A stretch of 64,000 nucleotides of DNA from Fusobacterium sp. (GCA_019416865.1 DXWL01000007.1:1-64000), one strand, 5' to 3'; counted from the stretch's first letter, positions 28,191 through 36,976 are shown. The notes: a model not told the origin generated them from the sequence alone. A program made the numbers and translations.

Positions 28191-28709
28191 ATGAAAAAAC
28201 TAATTTTTGTATTAGGATTATTAGTATCTATGGTGGCATATGCAGAAGAGCAATCTAATGTCACAAAAGCTGTATCATCAGTAGTGTCTGGAGTTGTATC
28301 TACTGGAAAAGATGTTTTAAAAGGTGTAAAAGAGGGAGTTGATACAGGAAGAAAAGATGGTACAAGTATTGACGATGCTTTTATAATTTATGACAAAGAG
28401 CAGTTTGAAAAAAATATAAAAGCTGAAGTTCTTGCAGTAACAGAAGATGAGATGGAATACAAAGTAGTTGTAGGTTTAAAAAATAAAACAGATAAAATGA
28501 TAAGACTTACAAATCTTAACGAACAAAAATCTCTGCAGCTTTTAGATACTGAGGGATTTGCTGTTTTTGCTCAAAATCCATACAGAGATATTAATATTCC
28601 CAAAAAAACAGCAGTAAAAGCTACTTTCAGCTTTCCTGCTGACGGAAAAGCACATATGATAAAAATTTATGAAAGCGAAATAGAGATTTCTGATAAAGTA
28701 ATTAAATAA
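28191..28709 (+). CDS. Secreted protein of unknown function
   Basis: 172 residues with a signal peptide ending at AYAEEQ. A Val/Ser/Gly/Lys segment (SSVVSGVVSTGKDVLKGVKEG) with amphipathic helical character follows, then a beta-rich C-terminal domain like an Ig or FxLYD-type fold. Function unknown. AGGGGG precedes the ATG. Confidence 0.58.
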   Translation: MKKLIFVLGLLVSMVAYAEEQSNVTKAVSSVVSGVVSTGKDVLKGVKEGVDTGRKDGTSIDDAFIIYDKEQFEKNIKAEVLAVTEDEMEYKVVVGLKNKTDKMIRLTNLNEQKSLQLLDTEGFAVFAQNPYRDINIPKKTAVKATFSFPADGKAHMIKIYESEIEISDKVIK

Positions 28710-28731
28710 AAAGAAAAAGTTATATCACTTA

Positions 28732-28764
28732 AGATTATTTTTTAATCAAAAAACAAAATAATCT
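28732..28764 (+). terminator. Putative terminator after the secreted-protein run
   Basis: AGATTATTTT and AAAATAATCT form a 10-bp stem in an AT-only context, starting about 22 bases after the stop at 28709. It lacks a clear following T-run on the plus strand, so strength is uncertain. Confidence 0.4.
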
Positions 28765-28807
28765 GTCAAAATTTGACCAGAACATCATTTTGTTAAGTTT
28801 AACTTAA
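28765..28807 (+). promoter_or_regulatory. Two palindromes upstream of the hydrogenase gene
   Basis: GTCAAAATTTGAC (28765-28777) and TTAAGTTTAACTTAA (28793-28807) are each perfect palindromes around a central base. They lie before a TATAAT (28840-28845 region) that serves the [FeFe] hydrogenase gene. Possible regulator sites. Confidence 0.4.
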
Positions 28808-28883
28808 TTTTTTTGTTTCCTTTTTTTGAAAAAAAAGGTATAATATCAGCATTATGATTTATAGATATATTTAGGGAGGTAAA

Positions 28884-30821
28884 ATGTTAAGCAATTCTGG
28901 CAAACAAATAATAATACAGAGTTCTGTTGGTTCTGTTTTCGCAACTACTGCTGAAGAGGAGTTAAGAAAGGCTATCCACGAAGGGCAAAATGCCATAGCA
29001 ATTTCAGGGAGAGTATGTAATCCTGGAGTATACGATATGCCTGAAAATGGTACTTTAGCTGATTTAATAGAATTAGCAGGAGGTATTGTCGGTAAAAAGA
29101 AATTTAAAGCAGCTCAGTTTGGACTTCCATTCGGAGGATTTATCGGTGAGGAAGCCCTTGTTAAACCTTTGGATTTCAGCTTATTTAATAATCATACAAG
29201 CAGAAATATTATAATTCTTTCTGAAGAGGATTGTATTATCTCTTTTGCAAAATTCTATGTTGAATTTTTATTAGGAAAAATGCAGCAAAGAGGTTACTTA
29301 GAATATTCAAGAGTTCAATATGAAATCGAAAGAACATGGAGAGTTCTTGACAGAATTTCTAAAGGAAAAGCAAACATGAGAGATATTTTCCTTTTAAGAC
29401 AGCTTTGTTCAACTATAAAAGATACTTTAAAACAACAACACAACCTTGTTTTAGAAGCTATCGACAAATTCTACCACGAATTTGAAGAACATATTGAAGA
29501 AGGAAACTGTCCTGCAGGACAATGTATCCAACTTCTAAAATTCAGAATAACTGATAAATGTATCGGATGTACAGCTTGTGCAAGAGTATGTCCTGTTCAC
29601 TGTATTTCAGGAGAACTTAAAAAGAAACATAAAATTGACAACACAAAATGTACTCACTGTGGACAATGTGTTATAGCTTGTCCTGTAAGTGCAATCTTTG
29701 AAGGAGATCACACAATCCAATTGTTAAGAAACATTGCAACTCCTAACAAAACAGTTGTAGCACAAATCGCTCCTGCTGTAAGAGTAGCAATTGGAGAAGC
29801 ATTTGGATTTGAAGCTGGAGAAAACGTTGAGAAAAAACTTGTAGCTGCCCTTAAAAAAATAGGTGTTGACTATGTATTTGACACAAGCTGGGCTGCTGAC
29901 CTTACAGTAATGGAAGAAGCTACTGAATTCCAATCAAGACTTGAAAGATTCTACAAAGGAGACGACACTGTAAAACTTCCAATCCTTACATCTTGTTGTC
30001 CTGCATGGATAAAATTCTTCGAGCAAAATTATCCTGATATGCTTGATGTTCCATCATCTGTAAAATCTCCAATGGAAATTTTCTCTACAGTTGCAAAAGA
30101 TATCTGGGGAAAAAATCTTGGACTTACAAGAGAACAAATCTCTGTTGTGGCAATAATGCCTTGTCTTGCTAAAAAATACGAAGCATCAAGACAAGAATTC
30201 TCAAGAGGAGATAACTACGATACAGACTTCGTTATCACTACAAGAGAACTTATTAAAATATTCAAAGAATCAAATATCGACCTTAAATCTCTTGATGATG
30301 AAGAATTTGACAGTCCTTTAGGAGAATATTCTGGAGCAGGAATAATCTTCGGAAGAACAGGAGGAGTTATCGAAGCTGCAACAAGAACTACTGTTGAAAT
30401 GATTACAGGAGAAAAACTTGATAACATCGAATTCCATGAATTAAGAGGATGGGAAGGATTCAGAAGTGCTGATCTTAAAATCGGTCATATCGAGCTTAGA
30501 ATTGGTATTGCTCACGGACTTGAAGAAGCAGGAAAAATGCTTGACAAGATAAGAGCAGGAGAAGAATTCTATCACGCTATTGAAATCATGGCTTGTAAAG
30601 GTGGATGTATCGGTGGAGGAGGGCAGCCTAAAGCTCTTAAAAAACTTGAAGTATTAAAGAAAAGAGCAGAAGGACTTAACGCTATCGATGAACAACTTCC
30701 TATCAGAAGAGCACATGAAAACCCTTCAGTAAAGGCAATCTATGATAAATATCTTGATTACCCAATGAGCCGTAAAGCACATGAGCTTCTTCATACAAAA
30801 TATTTCCCTAAATTAAAATAG
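28884..30821 (+). CDS. [FeFe] hydrogenase with SLBB and degenerate NuoF-like N-terminal region
   Basis: Reversible proton reduction or H2 oxidation with an H-cluster. H-cluster motifs: TSCCPAW (Cys371), MPCLAKKYE (Cys427) and MACKGGCIGGGGQP (Cys571, Cys575). Two [4Fe-4S] ferredoxin sites lie at Cys226-236 and Cys256-266. Before them is an SLBB-like segment (ISGRVCNPGVYDMPENGTLADLI in short pieces, residues about 38-70), then a helical part like the NuoF iron-sulfur domain (120-205) but without its SCGxCxPC ligands. No FMN/NAD-binding domain is present. AGGGAGG precedes the ATG. Codon use (many GAC, ATC, AAC) differs from neighbours and suggests strong expression. Monocistronic. Confidence 0.92.
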   Translation: MLSNSGKQIIIQSSVGSVFATTAEEELRKAIHEGQNAIAISGRVCNPGVYDMPENGTLADLIELAGGIVGKKKFKAAQFGLPFGGFIGEEALVKPLDFSLFNNHTSRNIIILSEEDCIISFAKFYVEFLLGKMQQRGYLEYSRVQYEIERTWRVLDRISKGKANMRDIFLLRQLCSTIKDTLKQQHNLVLEAIDKFYHEFEEHIEEGNCPAGQCIQLLKFRITDKCIGCTACARVCPVHCISGELKKKHKIDNTKCTHCGQCVIACPVSAIFEGDHTIQLLRNIATPNKTVVAQIAPAVRVAIGEAFGFEAGENVEKKLVAALKKIGVDYVFDTSWAADLTVMEEATEFQSRLERFYKGDDTVKLPILTSCCPAWIKFFEQNYPDMLDVPSSVKSPMEIFSTVAKDIWGKNLGLTREQISVVAIMPCLAKKYEASRQEFSRGDNYDTDFVITTRELIKIFKESNIDLKSLDDEEFDSPLGEYSGAGIIFGRTGGVIEAATRTTVEMITGEKLDNIEFHELRGWEGFRSADLKIGHIELRIGIAHGLEEAGKMLDKIRAGEEFYHAIEIMACKGGCIGGGGQPKALKKLEVLKKRAEGLNAIDEQLPIRRAHENPSVKAIYDKYLDYPMSRKAHELLHTKYFPKLK

Positions 30822-30831
30822 GATAATTTGG

Positions 30832-30863
30832 AAAGAGCTGAGTAAAATTACTCAGCTCTTTTT
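30832..30863. terminator. Bidirectional terminator between hydrogenase and lipoprotein genes
   Basis: AAAGAGCTGAGTAA and TTACTCAGCTCTTT form a near-perfect stem with T-rich sequence on the right and A-rich on the left, so it can serve both convergent genes. Confidence 0.88.
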
Positions 30864-31518
30864 ATAATTTAGATTTTAATTGCTCACCAATAAGATTATA
30901 TATATAATTTAAATAATTATTAGATATAATTTTTTGACCATTTTCATCTGTATTGCTCCAAGAACCATCTATAGTAGTCCTATCTTTCACAGTAACAGGA
31001 ATTTTTTTTATGACTCTTTCTGTTTTTTTATCATATAAATAAAAATTAGCTTCTAAATTATAACCTATATATGTTTGTCTATTTGTACTAGCATAAGTTT
31101 CAGCTACTACATTCCCAATACCAAGTGTGTATAAACCAAGAACTGCATGAGTTAAACCATCTATATCTTCCTTATTTTCAGTTATCAAATAATCGTAATT
31201 TTTAATTTCAGCAAAAACTACATATCTACTATCTGTGTTATACTCTTTCAAAGATGTTAAATTAATCTCATCAGCCAAATATCCACTTTTATCTTTCATC
31301 AATTTTTGCTTTTCAAATATTATTGCCATATTTTCTGTAAAATAAGAATAACCATAAGAATTTTTAAATAATTCATTATTTTTTATACCTACAAATTCAG
31401 CATTTTTACTTGTCCTATAAGTATTCAATTTTTCTTTTGGATATGCTTCAGGTTTTATTGCCGTATTTGCACAGCCAACACAAAAAATTAAGCACAATAA
31501 AACTAATATTTTTTTCAT
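30862..31518 (-). CDS. Putative lipoprotein
   Basis: 218 residues. The signal peptide has a lipobox CVGC with Cys at about 16, so the product is probably lipid-anchored. The mature part is mixed alpha/beta; two segments (VVFAEIKNYDYLI, ANFYLYDKKTERVIKKIPVT) look like the envelope lipoproteins that assemble beta sheets. No family name assigned. AGGGGGG precedes the ATG. Confidence 0.6.
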   Translation of the reverse strand: MKKILVLLCLIFCVGCANTAIKPEAYPKEKLNTYRTSKNAEFVGIKNNELFKNSYGYSYFTENMAIIFEKQKLMKDKSGYLADEINLTSLKEYNTDSRYVVFAEIKNYDYLITENKEDIDGLTHAVLGLYTLGIGNVVAETYASTNRQTYIGYNLEANFYLYDKKTERVIKKIPVTVKDRTTIDGSWSNTDENGQKIISNNYLNYIYNLIGEQLKSKL

Positions 31519-31675
31519 ATTCTTCCCCCCCTACTAAAATTAATTATTTTTATTATACACCTTTAAAATAATTTTGAAAAGGAAAAATAAAGAAATAAAA
31601 CTACTTTAAATAAAAAATTTTTTATATATTTTCTATACATATACATCATTGATATTTTATTATGGCAAAATAAAT

Positions 31676-32107
31676 TTATAATTCTAAAATCATTTTTACA
31701 TGGGGAATTCCGTCTTCAAGAAACTCTTCTGAGCAAACCTTAAATCCCTCTTTTTCATAGAAGCCAACTGCATAGCACTGTGCTTCAAGATAGATTTTCT
31801 TTGGCTTAATTTGATTTTTTATCAGAGCAACAGCCTCTTTTAACAGCTTCCCTCCAAATCCTTTTCCACGTTCAACAGTTAAAACTCTTCCTATTTGAGC
31901 AGTTCCCTCTTCTCTTTCAAATATTCTCAAATAAGCAAGAATTTTATTATCATCTCTGTAAAACATATGCAGACTTTTATAATCTATCCCATCTGCCTCT
32001 TGGTAGGGACATTTTTGTTCTACCACAAATACTTCTACACGAACTTTTAATATTTCATAAAGTTCTGTTTTTGTTAATTCATCAAAAGATTTTATCACAA
32101 GCTCCAT
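31676..32107 (-). CDS. GNAT-family N-acetyltransferase (ElaA-like)
   Basis: 143 residues. The acetyl-CoA motif appears as QIGRVLTVERGKGFGGKLL, and the N-terminal VRVEVFVVEQKCPYQEADG is characteristic of ElaA-type members. Substrate unknown. The start at 32107 is set by GGAG six bases upstream; a GTG four codons earlier overlaps that site. Confidence 0.85.
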   Translation of the reverse strand: MELVIKSFDELTKTELYEILKVRVEVFVVEQKCPYQEADGIDYKSLHMFYRDDNKILAYLRIFEREEGTAQIGRVLTVERGKGFGGKLLKEAVALIKNQIKPKKIYLEAQCYAVGFYEKEGFKVCSEEFLEDGIPHVKMILEL

Positions 32108-32276
32108 AACTATCTCCACATTTTATAAAATATTTTAAAAATCATAAATAATATAGGTAATTATATCATAAAAAATATTTTTATTGATATATTTTATTTA
32201 ATTATTGATTTCTATATAAAAAGAAGATATTATATATATAGGTATACTAAAAATATCATTCTAAGGGGGTTTGGCT

Positions 32277-33458
32277 ATGGAGAATTTTATCTACTACACA
32301 CCAACAAAAGTTGTATTTGGAAAAGATGAAGAAAAAAATGTTGGAAAACTTATTAAAGAATTTAAAGCAACAAAAGTTTTAATCCATTACGGTGGAGGAA
32401 GTGCAGTAAGAAGTGGTTTGATTGATAAGGTTAAAAATGCTTTAGATGAGGAAAAAATATCTTATGTTGAACTTGGGGGAGTTAAACCAAATCCAAGATT
32501 ATCTCTTATTTATGAAGGGATAAAACTTGCTAAGGAAAACGGTGTTGATTTTATTTTGGCAGTAGGTGGGGGAAGTGTTATAGATTCTGCCAAGGGAATA
32601 GGTTATGGAATAGCTAACCCTGATATAGAAGATATTTGGGATCTTTACATAGGAAAAGTTAAAACACAAAAATGTGCTCCTATTGGAGTAATATTAACAA
32701 TAGCTGCTGCTGGAAGTGAAATGAGCGGAGGAAGTGTCGTTACTAAAGAAGATGAGCAGCTAAAAAGATCTTATAATTCAGACAATTCAAGACCAAAATT
32801 TGCTGTTATGAATCCTGAGCTTACTTATACTCTTCCTAAATATCAAATAGCCTGTGGAATTGTTGATATTATGATGCACACAATGGAAAGATATTTCTCT
32901 CCTGTTGGAAATCTGGAGATGACAGACAGGATAGCAGAGGGAGTTTTAAAAAATATGATAAAATATGGAAAACTATCTCTTGAAAATCCTAAAAACTACG
33001 AAGCAAGAGCAGAGATTATGTGGGCAGGTTCTTTGGCTCATAATGGATTAACTGGCTGTGGAGGAATTGGAGATTGGGCAACTCACCAACTGGAACACGA
33101 TCTTGGAGGAGTTTATGATATTGCTCATGGAGCAGGACTTGCTGCTGTTTGGGGATCTTGGGCAAGATATGTCTGCAAAGAAAATCCAAAAAGATTTGCT
33201 CAATTTGCAGAAAATGTATTTGATATAGAAAAAATAGGAACAGATGAAGAGATGGCATTAAAAGGTATAGAAGCAATGGAAAACTTCTATAGAGAAATAG
33301 ATATGCCTACATCTATTTCTCAATGTGGAATAAAACTTTCTGATGAAGATGTAGAGATGTTAGCAGAAAAATGCAGTAATATCGAAACAAGATTTATAGG
33401 TTCATTTAAAAAACTTTTCAAAGAGGATATGGCAAAAATATATTCAATGGCAAGATAA
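32277..33458 (+). CDS. Iron-containing alcohol dehydrogenase (butanol dehydrogenase-like)
   Basis: A group III alcohol dehydrogenase that reduces aldehydes to alcohols with NAD(P)H in fermentation. The nucleotide motif VGGGSVIDSAKGI is near residue 95. The metal-binding His residues are in GIVDIMMHTMERY, WATHQLEHDLGG and DIAHGAGLA. Length 393. AAGGGGG sets the ATG at 32277 rather than the TTG two codons before. The closest named group by layout is BdhA/YugJ, an inference. Confidence 0.92.
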   Translation: MENFIYYTPTKVVFGKDEEKNVGKLIKEFKATKVLIHYGGGSAVRSGLIDKVKNALDEEKISYVELGGVKPNPRLSLIYEGIKLAKENGVDFILAVGGGSVIDSAKGIGYGIANPDIEDIWDLYIGKVKTQKCAPIGVILTIAAAGSEMSGGSVVTKEDEQLKRSYNSDNSRPKFAVMNPELTYTLPKYQIACGIVDIMMHTMERYFSPVGNLEMTDRIAEGVLKNMIKYGKLSLENPKNYEARAEIMWAGSLAHNGLTGCGGIGDWATHQLEHDLGGVYDIAHGAGLAAVWGSWARYVCKENPKRFAQFAENVFDIEKIGTDEEMALKGIEAMENFYREIDMPTSISQCGIKLSDEDVEMLAEKCSNIETRFIGSFKKLFKEDMAKIYSMAR

Positions 33459-33488
33459 AAAAATATATTTTAGTTATTGAAATAAATA

Positions 33489-33530
33489 AAGAGCTGTTGC
33501 AGATTATAAATGCAGCAGCTCTTATTTTTA
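33489..33530 (+). terminator. Terminator of the alcohol dehydrogenase gene
   Basis: AAGAGCTGTTGCA and TGCAGCAGCTCTT form a 13-bp stem with one G-U, followed by ATTTTTA. It shares the GCTGTTGCA core with the repeats at 1-53, 3223-3272 and 46735-46937. Confidence 0.82.
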
Positions 33531-33544
33531 AATTTTTTATATTC

Positions 33545-33730
33545 TTAAGAATTAAAATATCTTTTTATCTTACCCCAGAAGCTCTCTTTTTCAGGAGAAA
33601 TTTCTTGTATCTTTTCTCTTAAAAATTTTTTTCTTTTTCCATTAGGACAAAAGTTACACATTTTAGCCTTACAAGTATCACAGCCTTTTAAAATTTTTTC
33701 CAGCTCGTTTTGATAATTTTCCAGCTCCAT
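33545..33730 (-). CDS. Small Cys-rich protein
   Basis: 61 residues. The sequence CDTCKAKMCNFCP gives two CxxC pairs that could bind zinc or an Fe-S cluster, followed by a basic segment (NGKRKKFLREK). No family recognised. AAGGAGG precedes the ATG, and the gene sits 20 bases after its upstream neighbour on the same strand, which supports that it is real. Confidence 0.6.
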   Translation of the reverse strand: MELENYQNELEKILKGCDTCKAKMCNFCPNGKRKKFLREKIQEISPEKESFWGKIKRYFNS

Positions 33731-33750
33731 ATTCCTCCTTAAGTCCTATA

Positions 33751-34329
33751 TTAGAATGATTTTCTAAAGTTTACAATTGGAAGCACTGGAAGTACTCCAT
33801 TAGCAGCATAGTTTACAAAACCTATCTGAACACCTTCAAGATTTTTAGTTCCATTTACAAAACCAAATTGAAGTCCGCTCACAGATTCAGCATAGTTTGC
33901 AAGTCCAAGCTGAACAACAGCCTCTCCACGAACTATGTTTACTCCTCCAAGGTTGAAAGTAGCATTTCCTCCTACAGTATTTACAAGTCCAAGAGTTCCT
34001 CCGTTAAGATTTCCGTTGATATCATTCCATAATGATAAAGAAACTCCGCTCATATTTCCGCTTACTCTAAAAGCTTCAAGCCCAAATAAAGCCACATGGA
34101 ACCCATTAAAGTTTCCTGTTACTTGTCTGTAACCTACAAGTGATAAATCAAAACCAGATACATTTCTGTTTTCAGCTCCTAATAGGTTAAAACTGAAATT
34201 TCCTATTGAATCGTATTTTGTAGCTCCAAACTGTACTCCAGGTACAACTGAAAATTGAGCTGGTTGAGTAGCTCCAAAAGAAACTGTTGATGCTAAGACT
34301 GCTCCTGCAGCTAGTAATTTTAAATTCAT
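33751..34329 (-). CDS. Secreted surface-repeat protein (LA_2272-type)
   Basis: 192 residues with a signal peptide ending VSFGATQ. The mature part is built of short Gly/Asn-rich beta repeats (GLQFGFVNGTKN, GVQIGFVNYAAN, GLVNTVGGNAT), like the surface repeats of LA_2272-type proteins. It is likely exported and may be an outer-membrane or surface beta structure. Function unknown. AGGAGG precedes the ATG. Confidence 0.7.
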   Translation of the reverse strand: MNLKLLAAGAVLASTVSFGATQPAQFSVVPGVQFGATKYDSIGNFSFNLLGAENRNVSGFDLSLVGYRQVTGNFNGFHVALFGLEAFRVSGNMSGVSLSLWNDINGNLNGGTLGLVNTVGGNATFNLGGVNIVRGEAVVQLGLANYAESVSGLQFGFVNGTKNLEGVQIGFVNYAANGVLPVLPIVNFRKSF

Positions 34330-34408
34330 AAACTACCTCCTGTAATGCTGTATTATCTTTCTCGTATATATTTATTATACCCTATGTTTTCTATAAGTCA
34401 AAGAAAAA

Positions 34409-34750
34409 TTAAAGTTCAAATTTTCTTACAGCTTTTTCTGTGATAACTTTTATATTTTTATAGTCCTCTTCAGGAATATTGTTTGAACATGAAGAGCATG
34501 AATGCTCTCCTTCATCGCTGCAGCAATTTTTACCACAAGAAGATGTACATTCAGTTTCTTTTGAATTAAAACTATTCTTTGTTCTTGCAAGATAGTCTGT
34601 ATATGATTCAAGATATCCCTCTTCTATAAGAATTTCATAAGATTTTTGAAGTTCTTCAAAAGTTATTCCCAAATTTTTCATAACTGCTGTATCGCTGTAT
34701 GCTTTTCCTTCAACAAGAAATTTTAAAATTTTAAAATCTATATCTCTCAT
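34409..34750 (-). CDS. Small protein with winged-helix-like N-terminus and Cys-rich region
   Basis: 113 residues. The first ~60 look like a winged helix (DFKILKFLVEGKAYSDTAVMKN style, short helices with an ILIEEGYLES wing). A Cys-rich linker follows (CTSSCGKNCC, then CSSCS), then a short helix. The seven Cys suggest metal or redox sensing. No family recognised; a transcription role is inferred only from the fold guess. AAAGGA precedes the ATG. Confidence 0.5.
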   Translation of the reverse strand: MRDIDFKILKFLVEGKAYSDTAVMKNLGITFEELQKSYEILIEEGYLESYTDYLARTKNSFNSKETECTSSCGKNCCSDEGEHSCSSCSNNIPEEDYKNIKVITEKAVRKFEL

Positions 34751-34869
34751 AAAATATTATCCTTTCTTATAAATTTAATTTTCTGTTAAGATATTATATC
34801 ATAAAAATATTTTTTCCATATAAAATTTATGATATAATAGTTCTTAAGTATTTTTTGGAGGATATAGAA

Positions 34870-35691
34870 ATGGAAAATTATGAAATAAAAGCAGAAAATA
34901 TAAGAGATTTAAAAGAAGATACTGTTCTTGAAAGTCTTAGAACATCATACAGAAAAAAAATCTGGAGAAAATTTGTAAAAGCTGTAAATGATTTTAATCT
35001 TATTGAAGATGGGGACAGAATAGCTGTGGGAGTTTCAGGAGGAAAAGACAGCCTTCTTCTTTGTAAACTTTTTCAAGAGTTAAAAAGAGATAAGAGCAGA
35101 AATTTTGAAGTAGCTTTCATCTCAATGAATCCAGGATTTCAGGCACTTGATATAGATCAGTTTAAAAAAAATCTGGAAATATTAAATATCCCTTGTGAAA
35201 TTTTTGATTCAAATGTTTGGCAGATAGCTTTTCAAGAAGATCCTGAAAGCCCATGTTTTTTATGTGCAAAAATGAGAAGAGGGGTGCTTTACAAAAAAGT
35301 TGAGGAGCTTGGTTTCAATAAACTTGCATTGGGACACCACTTTGATGATATTGTGGAAACAGCTCTTATAAATATGTTTTATGCAGGAACAATTAAAACA
35401 ATGATTCCAAAAGTGCCGTCAACAAGTGGAAAACTTGCTGTTATAAGACCTATGGCATATGTAAAAGAATCTGATATTATCTCTTTTACAGCCAGAAATA
35501 ATATAAAGGCTATGGGGTGTGGATGTCCTGTTGAATCTGGAAAAGTTGATTCAAAAAGAAAAGAGATAAAACTTCTTCTTAAAGAATTAGAAGCAAAAAA
35601 TCCAAATATAAAACAGAGCATTTTCAACTCTCTGAAAAATGTAAATATTGATTATGTAATGGGATATACTAGAGGAAACAAGGAAAAATAA
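34870..35691 (+). CDS. TtcA-like tRNA thiolation family protein (copy 1)
   Basis: An N-type PP-loop ATPase of the TtcA/TtuA group that inserts sulfur into tRNA (2-thiocytidine in TtcA). The PP-loop GVSGGKDSLLL is near residue 57. CFLCAKMRRG gives the CxxC pair of the Fe-S site. The family helix LALGHHFDDIVET is near 156, and a further Cys cluster (MGCGCPVES) lies near 219. Length 273. The ATG at 34870 is set by TTGGAGG. The next gene is a paralogue 12 bases downstream, almost surely in one transcript. Confidence 0.85.
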   Translation: MENYEIKAENIRDLKEDTVLESLRTSYRKKIWRKFVKAVNDFNLIEDGDRIAVGVSGGKDSLLLCKLFQELKRDKSRNFEVAFISMNPGFQALDIDQFKKNLEILNIPCEIFDSNVWQIAFQEDPESPCFLCAKMRRGVLYKKVEELGFNKLALGHHFDDIVETALINMFYAGTIKTMIPKVPSTSGKLAVIRPMAYVKESDIISFTARNNIKAMGCGCPVESGKVDSKRKEIKLLLKELEAKNPNIKQSIFNSLKNVNIDYVMGYTRGNKEK

Positions 35692-35703
35692 AAGGCGGAT
35701 ATT

Positions 35704-36645
35704 ATGATAAAAATAAACAACATAAAAGAACTTCATGAAAAATCAGAAGGAAATTATAAATTTTATATTTCAGAAGATAAAATACTTTTGGAAAATAAAA
35801 AAGAAAAATTAAATATAGAGATTGATTACAATGAAAATAACTGTATATCTGCTTTAGAAAAAATAAAAAAGCTTACAGAGATAAAAGTTGTTCTTAAAAA
35901 TATGAATGATAGGGAAATTTTATCTTTTATTCAGTCAAAAGGATATGATAAAACTCTTTGGAATCCTATAGGGAAAGCTATGCATCAATTTAATATGATA
36001 GAAGATGGGGATAAAATTGCTGTTGGAGTTTCAGGAGGAAAGGACAGTCTTGTAACTTTAAATGCCTTTGTAAGAGTAAAAAAAATAGCTGGAATTGATT
36101 TTGAGATTATACCTATACATATTCACCCTAAGCAAGATGCAGCAGACTGTTCAGAGATAGAGGAGTATTGCAAAAAGCTGGGATTTTCTCTTAAAATAAT
36201 AGAAACAAATCTTGATGATATGCTTTTTGGAGAAAACAGAGAAAAAAATCCATGTTTCCTATGTGGGAGAATAAGAAGAGGTATACTTTATTCTTTTATG
36301 AAAAAAGAGGGAATAAACAAACTTGCACTGGGACATCATAAAGACGATATAATCGAAACTTTTCTTATGAATATTCTTTATCAAGGAAACAGAAATATTA
36401 TGAAACCTGCATATATTTCAGAGGAACATGGAGTAAAAGTTATTCGTCCTCTAGCTTTTGTAGAAGAAAAAAATATTATAAGCTATGCCAGAAAACTTTC
36501 TCTTCCTGTTATGAAATCAAAATGCCCTTATGAAACAAGTGAAGATTCTAAAAGATTAAAAGTAAAAAATCTTATAAAAGAGCTTTCTTCTGAAAATGAA
36601 GATATAAGAAGCGTAATATTAAATAGTATAAAAGATTTATTTTAA
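35704..36645 (+). CDS. TtcA-like tRNA thiolation family protein (copy 2)
   Basis: 313 residues. The first ~75 have no match in copy 1 and look like a small alpha/beta add-on. The rest aligns with it: GVSGGKDSLVT, CFLCGRIRRG, LALGHHKDDIIET and a later KCPYETS. All catalytic and Fe-S residues are kept, so both copies are likely active, perhaps on different tRNA positions. AAAGGCGG precedes the ATG. Confidence 0.83.
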   Translation: MIKINNIKELHEKSEGNYKFYISEDKILLENKKEKLNIEIDYNENNCISALEKIKKLTEIKVVLKNMNDREILSFIQSKGYDKTLWNPIGKAMHQFNMIEDGDKIAVGVSGGKDSLVTLNAFVRVKKIAGIDFEIIPIHIHPKQDAADCSEIEEYCKKLGFSLKIIETNLDDMLFGENREKNPCFLCGRIRRGILYSFMKKEGINKLALGHHKDDIIETFLMNILYQGNRNIMKPAYISEEHGVKVIRPLAFVEEKNIISYARKLSLPVMKSKCPYETSEDSKRLKVKNLIKELSSENEDIRSVILNSIKDLF

Positions 36646-36692
36646 AATATAAAAAATTATCAAAAAAATATTTTAACAATCAAAGTTTTAGC

Positions 36693-36721
36693 TTGACTAT
36701 TAGTATGTAATATTGTACAAT
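36693..36721 (+). promoter_or_regulatory. Promoter of the feo operon
   Basis: TTGACT (36693-36698), 17-base spacer, TACAAT (36716-36721). The spacer and -10 contain TTGTACAA, a perfect palindrome that could be an iron-regulator site, but no Fur-box match is clear. Confidence 0.75.
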
Positions 36722-36754
36722 GTCTTTGAAAAATAGGTTAAGGAGTGGATTATT

Positions 36755-36976
36755 ATGATTATTCCGTTAGCTTTCGCAGAATGTAATAAATATCATACTA
36801 TAAAAAGCATACAAGGAAACAGCTGTGCAAAATCAGCTCTTAGTGAAAAAGGATTCTGCTGTGGAAGCAAAGTTTGTCTTGTGAGAAGCATGAACAGCAA
36901 CTTTGTCGTAGAGATTGGAAACAGCCAGTATATCATAGGTTTTGGTTTTGCAAAAAATATTATGGTAGAAGATTAA
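36755..36976 (+). CDS. FeoA-like small protein (divergent, Cys-containing)
   Basis: 73 residues. The layout follows FeoA (SH3-like fold): start, a loop and the LSEKGFCCGSKVCLVRS strand pair in place of LVDMGITAGETILLERD, then a final IIGFGFAKNIMV strand. It differs by having five Cys residues. It lies before a standard FeoA and FeoB, behind a good promoter and AAGGAG, so it is the first gene of the Feo operon. A role as FeoB partner or iron sensor is inferred. Confidence 0.7.
   Translation: MIIPLAFAECNKYHTIKSIQGNSCAKSALSEKGFCCGSKVCLVRSMNSNFVVEIGNSQYIIGFGFAKNIMVED

Noticed and set aside
28793..28807. Rex operator before the hydrogenase
   Set aside because: Only one half-site fits; the inverted arms are spaced by two bases instead of four.
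36693..36721. Fur box in the feo promoter
   Set aside because: Only the short palindrome TTGTACAA is seen; the 19-base Fur consensus is not.
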